From Gemella morbillorum (lineage in GTDB: Bacteria; Bacillota; Bacilli; Staphylococcales; Gemellaceae), in NCBI RefSeq assembly GCF_900476045.1, contig NZ_LS483440.1, positions 496,001 to 560,000 on the forward strand: a stretch of 64,000 bases of DNA. Reading direction: 5' to 3'. The notes below the pieces were generated by a model. It was given only the letters and a program-made list of their open reading frames with translations, was not told the DNA's origin and made no database searches. Positions 1 to 8,380 of this stretch are shown piece after piece; the stretch's first letter is position 1, and every line of letters starts with the position of its first letter. Position numbers and translations under genes: made by a program.

Positions 1-861
1 AATGAAGTAATTAATGATGTTGATAAAGCAAGAATTTATACTAATCTAGGATTCTATTATGAAGCTGATAAAAAACAAGATGAATATTTGTTAAAAGCCG
101 ACAAGCTTAATTCTCCCTTTATTGAAACATATAAAGGCTTAGCACTAACTAGTTTTTCAAATTATGAACGTAATAAAACAATTGAAGATTTAGATAATAG
201 TCTAATGTATTTTGAAAAAGCGCTAAAAATAACTAAGGATTATGAAATATAATTTGGATATGCAGTATGTTTATTTGAAATGAAAGAATATCAAAAGGCA
301 AAAGTTATTTTTGAAAAACTATTATCAGAGTATCCAGATAGAATGCGCTTGTTGTTATGTATTGCTTATTGTGAAGTATATTTAGGCAATAAGGAAGAAG
401 CAATCTATTATTTAAAAAAAGTTGAAGTAGGGCAAGATGAGAAGTATTATTTAACTACTGATGATATTGCAGATTATCAAGTTTTTGAAGCTTATTATGT
501 TCTAGGAGAATACGACTTATTTTTGGAAGAGTGTGAGAAAGTAATTCTTGATTATTACTTTGCTGACTGGGAACATTACTATTACACACTTTGGCTTAAA
601 AATAAATATGAGAAATTTTATGAATGTGTAAGTAAGTATAAAGATGAAATACTTCAAAATATAGAAGAAACGAAAATGGATGATGATTTTTCTTGTGAAG
701 AAGAGAAGCAAGATTATATTAAAAGTTATGAAGAAGATTTAGAAAAATTAATAACAATGTCTAATAAAATTCAAAATGAGAATTATAAACCTATAATTAA
801 GTTAGAACTATATCCTGAATATGGTTGCTTCTTAGTTGATTGTATTAGGCATAATTTTTAA
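1..861 (+). pseudogene. Tetratricopeptide-repeat protein interrupted by an in-frame stop (left end outside window)
   Basis: One reading frame runs from base 1 and meets TAA at 250-252. It then continues in the same frame to TAA at 859-861. The residues on both sides of the first stop form one continuous helical-repeat protein: a repeat ending in FEKALKITKDYEI precedes the stop, and FGYAVCLFEMKEYQKAKVIF follows it directly, before the first available ATG at 280. The repeat pattern (alternating 34-residue helix pairs with Tyr, Ala and Leu at packing positions) is that of a TPR solenoid. The first internal ATG cuts a repeat in half and has no good ribosome site, so 280-861 is better read as the 3' part of a broken gene than as a separate one. 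TPR proteins of this kind are common in toxin-immunity strips, but no specific role can be given. A sequencing error at 250 would restore one gene. Confidence 0.75.
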
Positions 862-1049
862 AGAATACTGTTGAATACAGAAATAATCTTTAAAAGAAAT
901 CATACACTTATAGATTTAAAAATTAAAAAGATAAGTGTTTTAGATATCGATAAACTTTTTTTTAAAAAAATAGGGTGTAATAAAAATAAATAAGTATAAA
1001 CACATTAAAAATGAATAAAAAATATATAATAAGGTAGGATGGTAAGCAT
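862..1049. other. Intergenic stretch with an extra open frame after the TPR gene
   Basis: After the TAA at 859-861 the same frame stays open for 43 further codons, to TAA at 991-993. It encodes a lysine- and isoleucine-rich tail without a start codon. This could be the former C-terminus of the broken TPR gene or chance in AT-rich DNA. The remainder is the upstream region of the next gene. Confidence 0.3.
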
Positions 1050-1454
1050 ATGAAAAAAATTGATACACAATATATTAGTGAGAAAAAAGCAGATTTAGAG
1101 GAAATAAAGTATATAGTTGATAATATATTTACAGAAGATAGTGAAGAATGGCTATGTCTTTATGATACTTCAGAAAAAAATCCAAATTACGTTCAGATAC
1201 ACTCAGAAATAGAGTATTTTGAAGAGGATGCTTTAAATTTTTTACAGAAAGTTTTACAAATTCCATTAGATAACATAGATGAAATAGAAGGTATTTACTT
1301 AGTAGAATGTAGAAAGTATAAAGATAAAGCTGATTTTAGACATTATCGTGCCTTTTTCCTAGATGCAGATGTAGTATATTCTTATTTCGAAACATACATG
1401 AATGATGAAGAAATTAATGTTGAGGGTTGGTATGATGTAACTAAAGAATTTTAA
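1050..1454 (+). CDS. Acidic 134-residue protein, possible immunity protein
   Basis: I do not recognise this family. The protein is small, soluble and strongly acidic (many Glu and Asp), with no signal peptide, membrane segment or cysteine motif. The ATG at 1050 follows a weak purine-rich site. It is the first of three closely spaced genes (11 and 16 bases apart) of unrelated small proteins, one of which looks like an Imm17-type membrane protein. Rows of short, acidic, unrelated genes downstream of a toxin C-terminus are typical of polymorphic-toxin immunity arrays. Any toxin gene would lie left of this window. The immunity role is inferred from context only. Confidence 0.7.
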   Translation: MKKIDTQYISEKKADLEEIKYIVDNIFTEDSEEWLCLYDTSEKNPNYVQIHSEIEYFEEDALNFLQKVLQIPLDNIDEIEGIYLVECRKYKDKADFRHYRAFFLDADVVYSYFETYMNDEEINVEGWYDVTKEF

Positions 1455-1465
1455 GAGGAATAAGC

Positions 1466-1729
1466 ATGAATGATAGGTTGAATATTGATCAAATAATAAA
1501 TCTTTTAAAGCAAAATTATCAATATGTATTTATAATAGTGGGCTTACTTTATACATTGGCGGCAATTTTTGATTTTGCAGGAATAAATAAATATAGTACT
1601 GCAGATTCAGGGGAAAACCTTAAAAGGTTTGTTTTCGAAAAATTTGGTGAGGTTGGATATAAGGTTTTAAATATTACTATAGGAATAGTATTGATTTTAT
1701 ATGGAGTATTAGCTTTAATTTATATTTAA
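1466..1729 (+). CDS. Small two-helix membrane protein, Imm17-like
   Basis: This 87-residue protein has two hydrophobic helices, at about residues 19-40 and 64-86. A short, charged connecting segment contains FVFEKFGEVGYKVLNI. That layout (helix, basic or polar loop with a phenylalanine-glycine motif, then a final glycine-rich helix) matches what I remember of the immunity protein 17 family, which accompanies bacterial polymorphic toxins. It starts at ATG 1466, 11 bases after the preceding gene, with AAGAGGAA as ribosome site. The family assignment is from pattern memory and would need a profile search. Another small two-helix membrane protein is the alternative. Confidence 0.6.
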   Translation: MNDRLNIDQIINLLKQNYQYVFIIVGLLYTLAAIFDFAGINKYSTADSGENLKRFVFEKFGEVGYKVLNITIGIVLILYGVLALIYI

Positions 1730-1745
1730 TAAAGGAGAAAAAATA

Positions 1746-2138
1746 ATGGATTTTATATTAAAAAAGGGAGATTTTATTTTTAATAAAAATCAATATTCAT
1801 CTTTTTATGAATGTGAGGTAGATGGATTTAAATTTCACATTAATGAAGAAAATTTTACTGAAGAAGAATTAGTTTTTTCAGGTAAATTACTTGATTTATA
1901 TTCTGAAAATTTAACTAAAATAATAGATGCCTGTGTGAAATCGGAAACTTTTAAATATTGTTATCCTGATGAAGATGTTCATAGTATTGAGGAAAAGCTA
2001 GGTAAACCGATAATTAGAAGATTTGGGAATCTAAGTGTTTTAACCTATACAGAACATGAGCTTGATGCAGATCATCTTTTGGATATTGAAATTGAGGGTT
2101 TATATGATGAAATATTAGATATTTCTATAGATGGTTAA
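1746..2138 (+). CDS. Acidic 130-residue protein, possible immunity protein
   Basis: Unrecognised small soluble protein. It is rich in Asp and Glu, with a C-terminal run (EHELDADHLLDIEIEG, then a final DISIDG) that looks like consecutive beta strands. There is no signal peptide or membrane segment. AAAGGAG lies 7 bases before the ATG at 1746. It follows the Imm17-like gene after 16 bases and so is probably the last gene of the same transcript. The immunity role is suggested by size, charge and neighbours only. Confidence 0.7.
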   Translation: MDFILKKGDFIFNKNQYSSFYECEVDGFKFHINEENFTEEELVFSGKLLDLYSENLTKIIDACVKSETFKYCYPDEDVHSIEEKLGKPIIRRFGNLSVLTYTEHELDADHLLDIEIEGLYDEILDISIDG

Positions 2139-2252
2139 AATTAAGGTTTGAGTTATCAAGAAATAGGAGATGTTAAATTTGGTGATATTTGTACACCATG
2201 ATATTTATTTATGGTTTGATTAGTTAGTATGTATTAAAATACAGTGGGAGAA

Positions 2253-2288
2253 ATATGGGAGTATGCTTGATAAAGCTTACTCCCATAT
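2253..2288. terminator. Inverted repeat overlapping the stop codon of the minus-strand gene
   Basis: Arms at 2253-2267 and 2274-2288 pair over 15 bases with one mismatch around a 6-base loop. The right arm contains the stop codon of the minus-strand membrane protein (2277-2279). Neither side has a strong T-run. It sits where two convergent transcripts meet, so a two-way terminator or transcript-end stabiliser is likely. Confidence 0.45.
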
Positions 2289-3302
2289 CGTATGTTGAGC
2301 TCGTACACTATAATAGAATGGAGAAGCATCTGCTGTGAAGTTAGCTTGAATGATATATCTTTGCCATAGTGTGTAGTCAGCTGTCTGTAACTTAAGTAGG
2401 AAATCTGTATCGTGCTTTACTTCTTTGTAATCTACAGGGTTTAGTGAAAAAATATCTGTTAAATTTTTTGTTCTAAAATCATCGATAGTAAATGGAGCTA
2501 GGTCTTTATGATTAAATTTAACAGTAGATAGAACTGTACTATCTGCCGGAATTTTATAATATGTTATGGTGCAATTCTTAAGCTTATCAACATCTTTCCA
2601 CGTAGGGGTAATACTCATAAAACCATAGGATTTTTCATCGCGAACTATCTCTACAAGCTCACCGTAGTAAAAGTGATCATTGCGCTTATTTATAATTTCA
2701 CTTTCAGGTGTTTTTTTAGTAAAGGTGAAGCCAGCATCTAAAAGTTCAGACGCCTTTGTTTTACCAATAATCACATTAGTCTTATCTAATTGGATTTCGA
2801 TAGGTTTTTCAGGAAAACCTGTTATTGATATACAAAGAGTAAAGGCAAACGAGGTAAAAAAGATTGAACCGATTACAGCGTTTGATGAAGAATATCTGTA
2901 GGCTGGTTTCTTTTTTATATTTAGCAAGAGTAGAATAAGTCTGCTGGTGTAGGTAAATATTATGACAGCAATAACAATAGCAAATTCTGCTTTTAAACAT
3001 GTATACAATGTTACTGGGAAGTTGTGAGTTTTATAATATATTATAATTAAAAGAAATATATTAGCCAAAAAGAAATTTAAAATGAATAAAGTGGCTTCTT
3101 TTAATGCAGTAGAGTCTGTAATATCATCTAATTTTCCAATAGCAAATCTTCCTCTAAATCCTTGCCCAAACTTATATATCCATTGGGGAACATCATTTTT
3201 CTCTAGTACAGCTACTAGAAGCCTAAAGTAGATATAAATTGTAAGTAAAAATAATAGTAATACAATAAAGCAAAAAGATAAAGTTATTATAAAAAATCCC
3301 AT
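2277..3302 (-). CDS. Four-helix membrane protein with C-terminal extracytoplasmic domain
   Basis: I do not recognise this 341-residue protein. It has hydrophobic helices near residues 2-28, 70-90, 104-128 and 142-161. The remaining 180 residues (rich in Thr, Lys and Asp, ending in HTIWE) are probably outside the cell. The helix-rich N-terminus with a single large C-terminal domain resembles a sensor or surface-exposed membrane protein. The domain itself matches nothing I can name. It is transcribed alone, convergent with the immunity-like genes. The ATG at 3302 follows a GAAAAGAGCG purine tract about 7 bases upstream. Function unknown. Confidence 0.75.
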   Translation of the reverse strand: MGFFIITLSFCFIVLLLFLLTIYIYFRLLVAVLEKNDVPQWIYKFGQGFRGRFAIGKLDDITDSTALKEATLFILNFFLANIFLLIIIYYKTHNFPVTLYTCLKAEFAIVIAVIIFTYTSRLILLLLNIKKKPAYRYSSSNAVIGSIFFTSFAFTLCISITGFPEKPIEIQLDKTNVIIGKTKASELLDAGFTFTKKTPESEIINKRNDHFYYGELVEIVRDEKSYGFMSITPTWKDVDKLKNCTITYYKIPADSTVLSTVKFNHKDLAPFTIDDFRTKNLTDIFSLNPVDYKEVKHDTDFLLKLQTADYTLWQRYIIQANFTADASPFYYSVRAQHTIWE

Positions 3303-3696
3303 AGATAGCGCTCTTTTCTAAATAAAATTAATACACTATTATTATATCATTATATAAGACCTTAAGACAAAAGAATTTAGTAAAAAAATTATAAATAATC
3401 TAATTATTTATAATTTTATATTTACTTTAATATTTACAAAAATTCAAAAAACTTATAATTTAAAAAACTATCTGTATAAGATATGTATATTTTTTTAGTA
3501 ATGTTTAAAAAAAAGGGGGAAATTGCTATAATAGTAGTATATAAAATGTTTTGGTGCGGATTAGATAATTTAGCTTTTTAAATTCTGGAATAGAGTTTAA
3601 AAATGAAGGAATATCAGGGATGAATGTGTTTATTAACAAAATATGAGTTTAGTTAGAAATAAGTAGTAAATATATTTAATAAGGAAAATTTAGATT
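3303..3696. other. 394-base intergenic region between divergent genes
   Basis: This region separates the minus-strand membrane protein from the next plus-strand gene. It is extremely AT-rich. The clearest signal is a plus-strand extended -10 (TGC TATAAT at 3527-3532). Between that promoter and the gene at 3697 are only very short open frames (11 codons or fewer), so there is either a 160-base leader or a lost gene. Confidence 0.5.
3504..3532 (+). promoter_or_regulatory. Candidate promoter, extended -10
   Basis: The -10 is TATAAT at 3527-3532, preceded by TGC. A weak -35, TTTAAA, lies at 3504-3509 with a 17-base spacer. It would drive the small membrane protein at 3697 through a long leader. 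Confidence 0.45.
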
Positions 3697-4047
3697 ATGA
3701 GATATTACATTGATGAAAGAGAAAAATTAGCAAAATTAATATTAAGAAGTTCAATAGGACTAGATATATTTATTTATGCAGGCTTTTTCTTCGGTTTTGT
3801 ATTTGGTATTGCTGGAGCAGAAATTGGATTTTGGTTATTAGGATTTGTTTTTAGATATGGTGTGCATATAGGAATAAGTAGTGTTGTATTAAAAATAGTT
3901 GTTATAATTTTATCTTATAAGAAAGATACATATAAAAAGAGGGAATTACTTTCGGTTGGTTCATCTTCAATGGTGCTGTTGTTTATTATAGGTGCAATAG
4001 TGTGGGGAATTTACTATATTGGTAAGATTATGACTGCTGTGGGATAG
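3697..4047 (+). CDS. Small membrane protein, 116 residues
   Basis: Unrecognised. Three hydrophobic segments lie near residues 18-40, 42-73 and 91-110, separated by a basic loop (SYKKDTYKKRE) that should face the cytoplasm. AAGGAAA lies about 9 bases before the ATG at 3697. The following gene is a decayed TPM-domain gene. Small membrane proteins often sit beside TPM or LemA genes, but nothing in this sequence shows that it works with them. Confidence 0.65.
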   Translation: MRYYIDEREKLAKLILRSSIGLDIFIYAGFFFGFVFGIAGAEIGFWLLGFVFRYGVHIGISSVVLKIVVIILSYKKDTYKKRELLSVGSSSMVLLFIIGAIVWGIYYIGKIMTAVG

Positions 4048-4125
4048 GCAAACTAAGAGAGCATAGTATATAAAATATAGAAAAAGTATAAATCTAAACT
4101 ATTATACACATAGTATTAGTGAAAT

Positions 4126-4574
4126 AAGATGCAGGATTGAATTATATGTCGCGTAATTTTTTACCTGAGTTAAAACACAATAATTATTATGAAGCATTTA
4201 ATATTTATGCAGATTTGAGTGATAAATTCTTAACTCAAGCTAAAACAGATAAACCTTATGATAAAGGTAATCTTCCGAAAGAACCTGTTAGTATATTTTG
4301 GATTCCTATAGTAATAGGATTAGGCATGTTTATAGCTAGATTTATCGTGAAGGGAATGGAAAATCAGCTTGAAACTGTTAGACCTGCTTTGGCAGCAAAT
4401 AGCTACATTAAAGAAAATAGTTTAAATGTAACAAGATTAGAAGATCAGTTTCTTTATAGCACAGTTAATAAAACTGCAAAACCAAAATAGACAAGTAGCT
4501 CGAGTGGTGGAGGTAGTAGCACACATACTTCATCGTCTGGACGTACCCATGGAGGGACTGGTGGTAAGTTTTAA
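4126..4574 (+). pseudogene. Remnant of a TPM-domain membrane protein
   Basis: The frame encodes the end of a TPM domain (DAGLNYMSRNFLPELK, resembling the helix that closes this domain), a proline-containing linker, one membrane helix (about 4288-4347) and a cytoplasmic segment. It stops at TAG 4488-4490. After that stop the same frame continues as a Ser/Gly/His-rich tail (SSSGGGSSTH, then SGRTHGGTGGKF) to TAA at 4572-4574. That tail is the usual C-terminus of TPM proteins in Bacillota. About 100 N-terminal residues and the signal peptide are missing: an in-frame TAA lies at 4125-4127 and only TTG (4137) or an internal ATG (4146) could start it. Two defects at opposite ends make a decayed gene the best reading. 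Confidence 0.8.
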
Positions 4575-4746
4575 AAGATTAAATAAATAACCTGTATAAT
4601 TTTTATCTAATATTGAAATATGAGAGATAGACTCTGGAGGGGCTAGCTACCCAGTATTTTAATATATAATCAATATGTGTAATTTTAAATCATTAAGTTT
4701 TTTATTTTTATGAAGGTTAATATAGTTTTCTTTTAGTATATAAAAT

Positions 4747-4780
4747 AAAATCCGGAACAGATTTCTATGTTCCGGATTTT
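4747..4780. terminator. Bidirectional terminator after the adhesin gene
   Basis: A perfect 13-base inverted repeat (AAAATCCGGAACA at 4747-4759, complement at 4768-4780) has an 8-base loop. Its A/T ends give a T-run in both directions. It lies 20 bases beyond the stop of the minus-strand adhesin. Confidence 0.9.
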
Positions 4781-4799
4781 ATCTAGTTATTAAAAATTA

Positions 4800-7700
4800 T
4801 TAGTGTTTTTTCTTAATAATTCTTATTCCAAACGTAGCAATAATAGATAACAATCCTAATACTGTTAGGTTATTAGTATTATTTAGTCCTGTAGAAGGTA
4901 AAATTTTCTTTTTATCGTCTTTATTTGGAGTTTTAGGATCTGGATTTCCTGGTGTTTCTGGATTTCCTGGTGTTTCTGGATTTCCTGGTGTTTCTGGATT
5001 ACTTGGTTTTTGAGGTTTAGCAGTATAATTAACATCCTTAACAATATTATCTTGAGTTACTGTTTCTGCTGCTACAACTAAAATATCTGCTGTATATCCT
5101 TCAATTATAGGAGATGTAACCTCTGCGTACTTAGATTTATCTGAAACCCAAGTACCATTATCTATAATTTCACCTGTTACTTTATCTTTAGTAACCGTAC
5201 GAGTCCATACTGCTTCTTCCACATGATTTGGTGGTGTTTTATCGCCAGCTCCGTGATAACGCACAGTTAAACTTACTTTTTTCTCTTCTTTGATTGCTTC
5301 TGTTTTGTGTTTTAAATGAATTGTTACATTTTGGTCTACTGTAATATCTGTATCAAATTTCTCTGGTAAGGCTTCTTTTGTTACTACTTCATAACCTTTT
5401 GCTTCATACCCAGCTACGATTTGATCATAAGTTGTTTGAGTTTCTGGTTTTACTTCAGAGTTTGAATCCCCACTTGCTAGATTTTTTTTGTCTTCTAGTG
5501 TTGTATTTGTTGTATCATCAATTACTGTATATGTCAGTTTTTGAGTTTCTGGGCTATATACTACTGTTTCTACTATATCTGCAGTATCTTCAGTTACATT
5601 GTTCACTGCTTCTACTTTTGCTTTGTCTGCTGTGTATCCTGGTTTTGTTGGTGATACTACTTCTCCAAAGCTTGTTCCGTTTGCTGGTGTCCATTGTCCA
5701 TTTGTCACAACATTTGTTACTAGGTCTTTTGTATTTTCTCTTGTAAACTCTAGTTCTCTTTCTACTGTTGGAAATGCTGGCTCTGCTGGGTTGTTATCTT
5801 TGTACACATAGTTTATTGTTTGTTTTACTTTTTTACTTTCTGGTGCTTTTTCTGTTTTGTGTTTTAAATGAACTTCAAACACTTGTTCTTCTTTTCCAAA
5901 AGTCACTCCATCCGTTGGATAAGTACTAGATACAAACTCATAATTTTTATCTGTATATTTTTTCACAGTATCATCTATTGTGTATGTAGATTTTGTATTA
6001 TACTTACCTTTTAAATCATCCTTAACTTCTAATACTTGGTTAGTTGTATCATCAATATATTTAACTTTAGCAGTACCTTCTTTTAATTTATAAACATAAT
6101 AAACATTTTGATCTTCTCCTGTAAATTCTATAGATTTATTCATAGTCAGTTGAGTCCCAGCTACTCCAGGAACTGTTGTAGGTTCTGTTACAAGAGTATA
6201 GTTATCTATATTCTTAGGCTTCACATCGTAATTTGGAGATTTCGGTGTAGTAGCTAATCCTGCAGGATATCCATATTTATAATCTTGTGTTTCGATTTCT
6301 TTACCTTCAGTATCTACATAATGTACAGTTATTTTTGTTTGTCCAACTGCACGTGCGTTCGAAGGAGTTGTTGTCGCTTTAATATCTTCTGTTTTTAATT
6401 GAGTACCAACTCCATTACCATCTACGCTGTAACTATAGCTCTTAGATCCTTCTATTGAATTTTTAATAGATGAATCTGCGAATGTTATGCGTGTCGAATG
6501 ACCTGTCCCTTGAATAACACTCATATCTTTTAAAATTTTACTAACTTGTTTATTTACTTCTGGCGTTCTATCGATTTCTTGATAAGTATCACCGAATTCT
6601 GCATAATCATCTGTTGGTCTAAGATCATGATAAGTAGTGATTCCTTCACCTTTCATTTTTCCTAGATTTATACCTAAAGTATATGTCCCATCTCCATTGT
6701 TAATAACTACTGAAGAGTTTTTACCAGCTTTTTGTAATGCTTTAAGGATATCTTCATTACTTGAATTTGCTGGCATTTCTATTACTTTATTATCTGGATC
6801 AGAGTCAATTGTTATAGATGTTGGTGTATCTTTGTTAACAAGATACTTTCCATCTTCACTAATAGCTAGGGTAGATGTATATCTTTTGTTATCAGGTTTA
6901 ATTCCTATAATAGTAGAACCTGCCGCAGGTTTAACATGATGTATAGAAATTATATCTCCATCAGGAATCTTAGTATTATTTCCTGGATTTTGACCGTTGC
7001 TTGACAGCATATTATTATAGTAATTTGCAGCCCCAACTGAAGTACCTATTTTTATTGAGTTTGCACGATCTGTTGAAGCTGAATTATAAACAGAAAAGAT
7101 AGCTTCAGCTTTTGGAAATTCTCTGGCTACCGGTTTAAAAGTAAATACTTTCCCATTTATATCTAATACAATATCTTTTTTACTTGATTTAGCTGTGAAT
7201 TTAGAACCATTAGCAGCTCTTTGTGTAACAGTAACTGTTTTTTCTGTATTTGCAGGTATATTAGCAAAATCAGAGTTTAAAGTTATAACATAGGCTAGAT
7301 TATTTGGATTTGAAGAATCAAACTTGATTGTTCCCACCCCTTGAATAGGTTCTGATGTTCCAGAACTTAGGTTAGCATAATATGCTCCATATGCATTATT
7401 TGTTAAAGTTACTGGAATACGTATAGTATCCCCAGCTTTTAGGGTTCCATCTTGTTTTATTTTAAATGTCATATCAATTTTTTCGAATGCTACTTCTTGT
7501 GCAGATAGATTTTTTGTATCACCTGCATTTATAACTGTTGCATCATTTCTTAAAGTAACAGTAGCATTGAAATCAGCAATAACAGTGCTATCTACTAATG
7601 CTCTTTTAGATCTTTTTTTAGGTTCTAGACTATTTTCTAGCCCGTTTTTATTATCTATAGCTTGAGTAATAGATTCTACTTTATTATTTTCTGCTGTTTG

Positions 7701-7844
7701 ATTGTTTGATGCTTTTAATTCCTGAGATGAAGTAGCAACTCCAAAAACTGCTAAACTCATGATAGCTAAAGGTATCACTCCTACGTTTAGTTTTCTTATT
7801 GAAAATATTTCTTTTCTATTTTTTTCAAAATTAAATTTTTTCAT
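4800..7844 (-). CDS. LPXTG wall-anchored adhesin with MucBP/Mub-like repeats
   Basis: This is a 1,014-residue surface protein. The N-terminus is a long signal peptide with a FSIRKLNVG motif (a variant of the YSIRK-G/S export signal) and a hydrophobic core ending near residue 46. Residues 60-510 form a non-repetitive region with Thr/Asn/Gly-rich strands resembling immunoglobulin-like adhesin domains. Residues 510-600 look like a MucBP domain. Two tandem 160-residue units follow; each has a VIDDTTN or YIDDTTN strand, an LKHKTE end and a GYTAD motif, as in Mub-type mucin-binding repeats. A proline-rich NPETPG linker, the sortase signal LPSTG (982-986), a membrane helix and a basic tail complete it. 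The likely role is attachment to host mucus or cell-surface glycans after sortase anchoring. The mucin ligand is inferred from family knowledge. AAAGGA precedes the ATG at 7844. Confidence 0.92.
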   Translation of the reverse strand: MKKFNFEKNRKEIFSIRKLNVGVIPLAIMSLAVFGVATSSQELKASNNQTAENNKVESITQAIDNKNGLENSLEPKKRSKRALVDSTVIADFNATVTLRNDATVINAGDTKNLSAQEVAFEKIDMTFKIKQDGTLKAGDTIRIPVTLTNNAYGAYYANLSSGTSEPIQGVGTIKFDSSNPNNLAYVITLNSDFANIPANTEKTVTVTQRAANGSKFTAKSSKKDIVLDINGKVFTFKPVAREFPKAEAIFSVYNSASTDRANSIKIGTSVGAANYYNNMLSSNGQNPGNNTKIPDGDIISIHHVKPAAGSTIIGIKPDNKRYTSTLAISEDGKYLVNKDTPTSITIDSDPDNKVIEMPANSSNEDILKALQKAGKNSSVVINNGDGTYTLGINLGKMKGEGITTYHDLRPTDDYAEFGDTYQEIDRTPEVNKQVSKILKDMSVIQGTGHSTRITFADSSIKNSIEGSKSYSYSVDGNGVGTQLKTEDIKATTTPSNARAVGQTKITVHYVDTEGKEIETQDYKYGYPAGLATTPKSPNYDVKPKNIDNYTLVTEPTTVPGVAGTQLTMNKSIEFTGEDQNVYYVYKLKEGTAKVKYIDDTTNQVLEVKDDLKGKYNTKSTYTIDDTVKKYTDKNYEFVSSTYPTDGVTFGKEEQVFEVHLKHKTEKAPESKKVKQTINYVYKDNNPAEPAFPTVERELEFTRENTKDLVTNVVTNGQWTPANGTSFGEVVSPTKPGYTADKAKVEAVNNVTEDTADIVETVVYSPETQKLTYTVIDDTTNTTLEDKKNLASGDSNSEVKPETQTTYDQIVAGYEAKGYEVVTKEALPEKFDTDITVDQNVTIHLKHKTEAIKEEKKVSLTVRYHGAGDKTPPNHVEEAVWTRTVTKDKVTGEIIDNGTWVSDKSKYAEVTSPIIEGYTADILVVAAETVTQDNIVKDVNYTAKPQKPSNPETPGNPETPGNPETPGNPDPKTPNKDDKKKILPSTGLNNTNNLTVLGLLSIIATFGIRIIKKKH
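4942..4995. repeat. Three 18-base tandem repeats in the adhesin wall-spanning linker
   Basis: The unit GGATTTCCTGGTGTTTCT (plus strand) occurs three times without change and is followed by a partial copy. It encodes NPETPG repeats in the proline-rich wall-spanning linker. The unit is a multiple of three, so gain or loss of copies would change linker length without a frameshift. Confidence 0.9.
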
Positions 7845-8380
7845 TAAGTTATCCTTTCATTATTTTAATCGAAAATCTTATTATTACAGCTCTAATTATA
7901 CGTTCTAATCATAATAAAAGCAAATACTTTATTAAATAATTTTACTATTTATAAGATGTAGTGATAGTAAAATGTTATCGAAATGTTATATATAATATTT
8001 CATAAATAATAAAACTAATAATATATTTTAAAATAAAAGAATTCCAATATTTTTTTGTATTTCATGAAAAATTAGTTATATCACTTTTTAAAATAAATAT
8101 ATTTTTTTTCAGAAAAATGATGTTATTAGTAGGAAAAATATTTTTTCATTTTTAAATCTAATATATTTAGTATATGTATTGAGGATAATGGAATCAATAT
8201 TAACTTAATAAAATTATAGAAAAAATTAATAACGGGTATTATAGGGCTATCTGTTGTATTATTTTAAATATTTGATACAATTATTATATTAGTAAATAAG
8301 TGATAGGCTGTAATTACTATAAACTACTAAAGATAAAATTAGGATGGATTATTAAAAGTACATTAAGAGGAATAGGGGAT
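7845..8380. other. 536-base intergenic region between divergent adhesin and nadR
   Basis: Extremely AT-rich. It holds the promoter region of the adhesin on the minus strand and the leader of nadR on the plus strand. I see no gene, riboswitch or strong hairpin in it. Confidence 0.5.
7895..7924 (-). promoter_or_regulatory. Candidate adhesin promoter
   Basis: On the minus strand, TTTGCT (7924-7919) and TATAAT (7900-7895) are separated by 18 bases, about 50 bases before the adhesin ATG. Confidence 0.5.

Noticed and set aside
4942-4995. Short direct repeats considered as a CRISPR array
   Set aside because: The units are adjacent with no spacers and encode a proline-rich wall linker.
5378-5746. 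122-codon plus-strand frame inside the adhesin
   Set aside because: It is an antisense shadow of the repeat region with leucine-rich, low-complexity translation.
8300-8380. Upstream GTG start for nadR
   Set aside because: The 27 added residues do not resemble NadR, and the ATG at 8381 has a good ribosome site.
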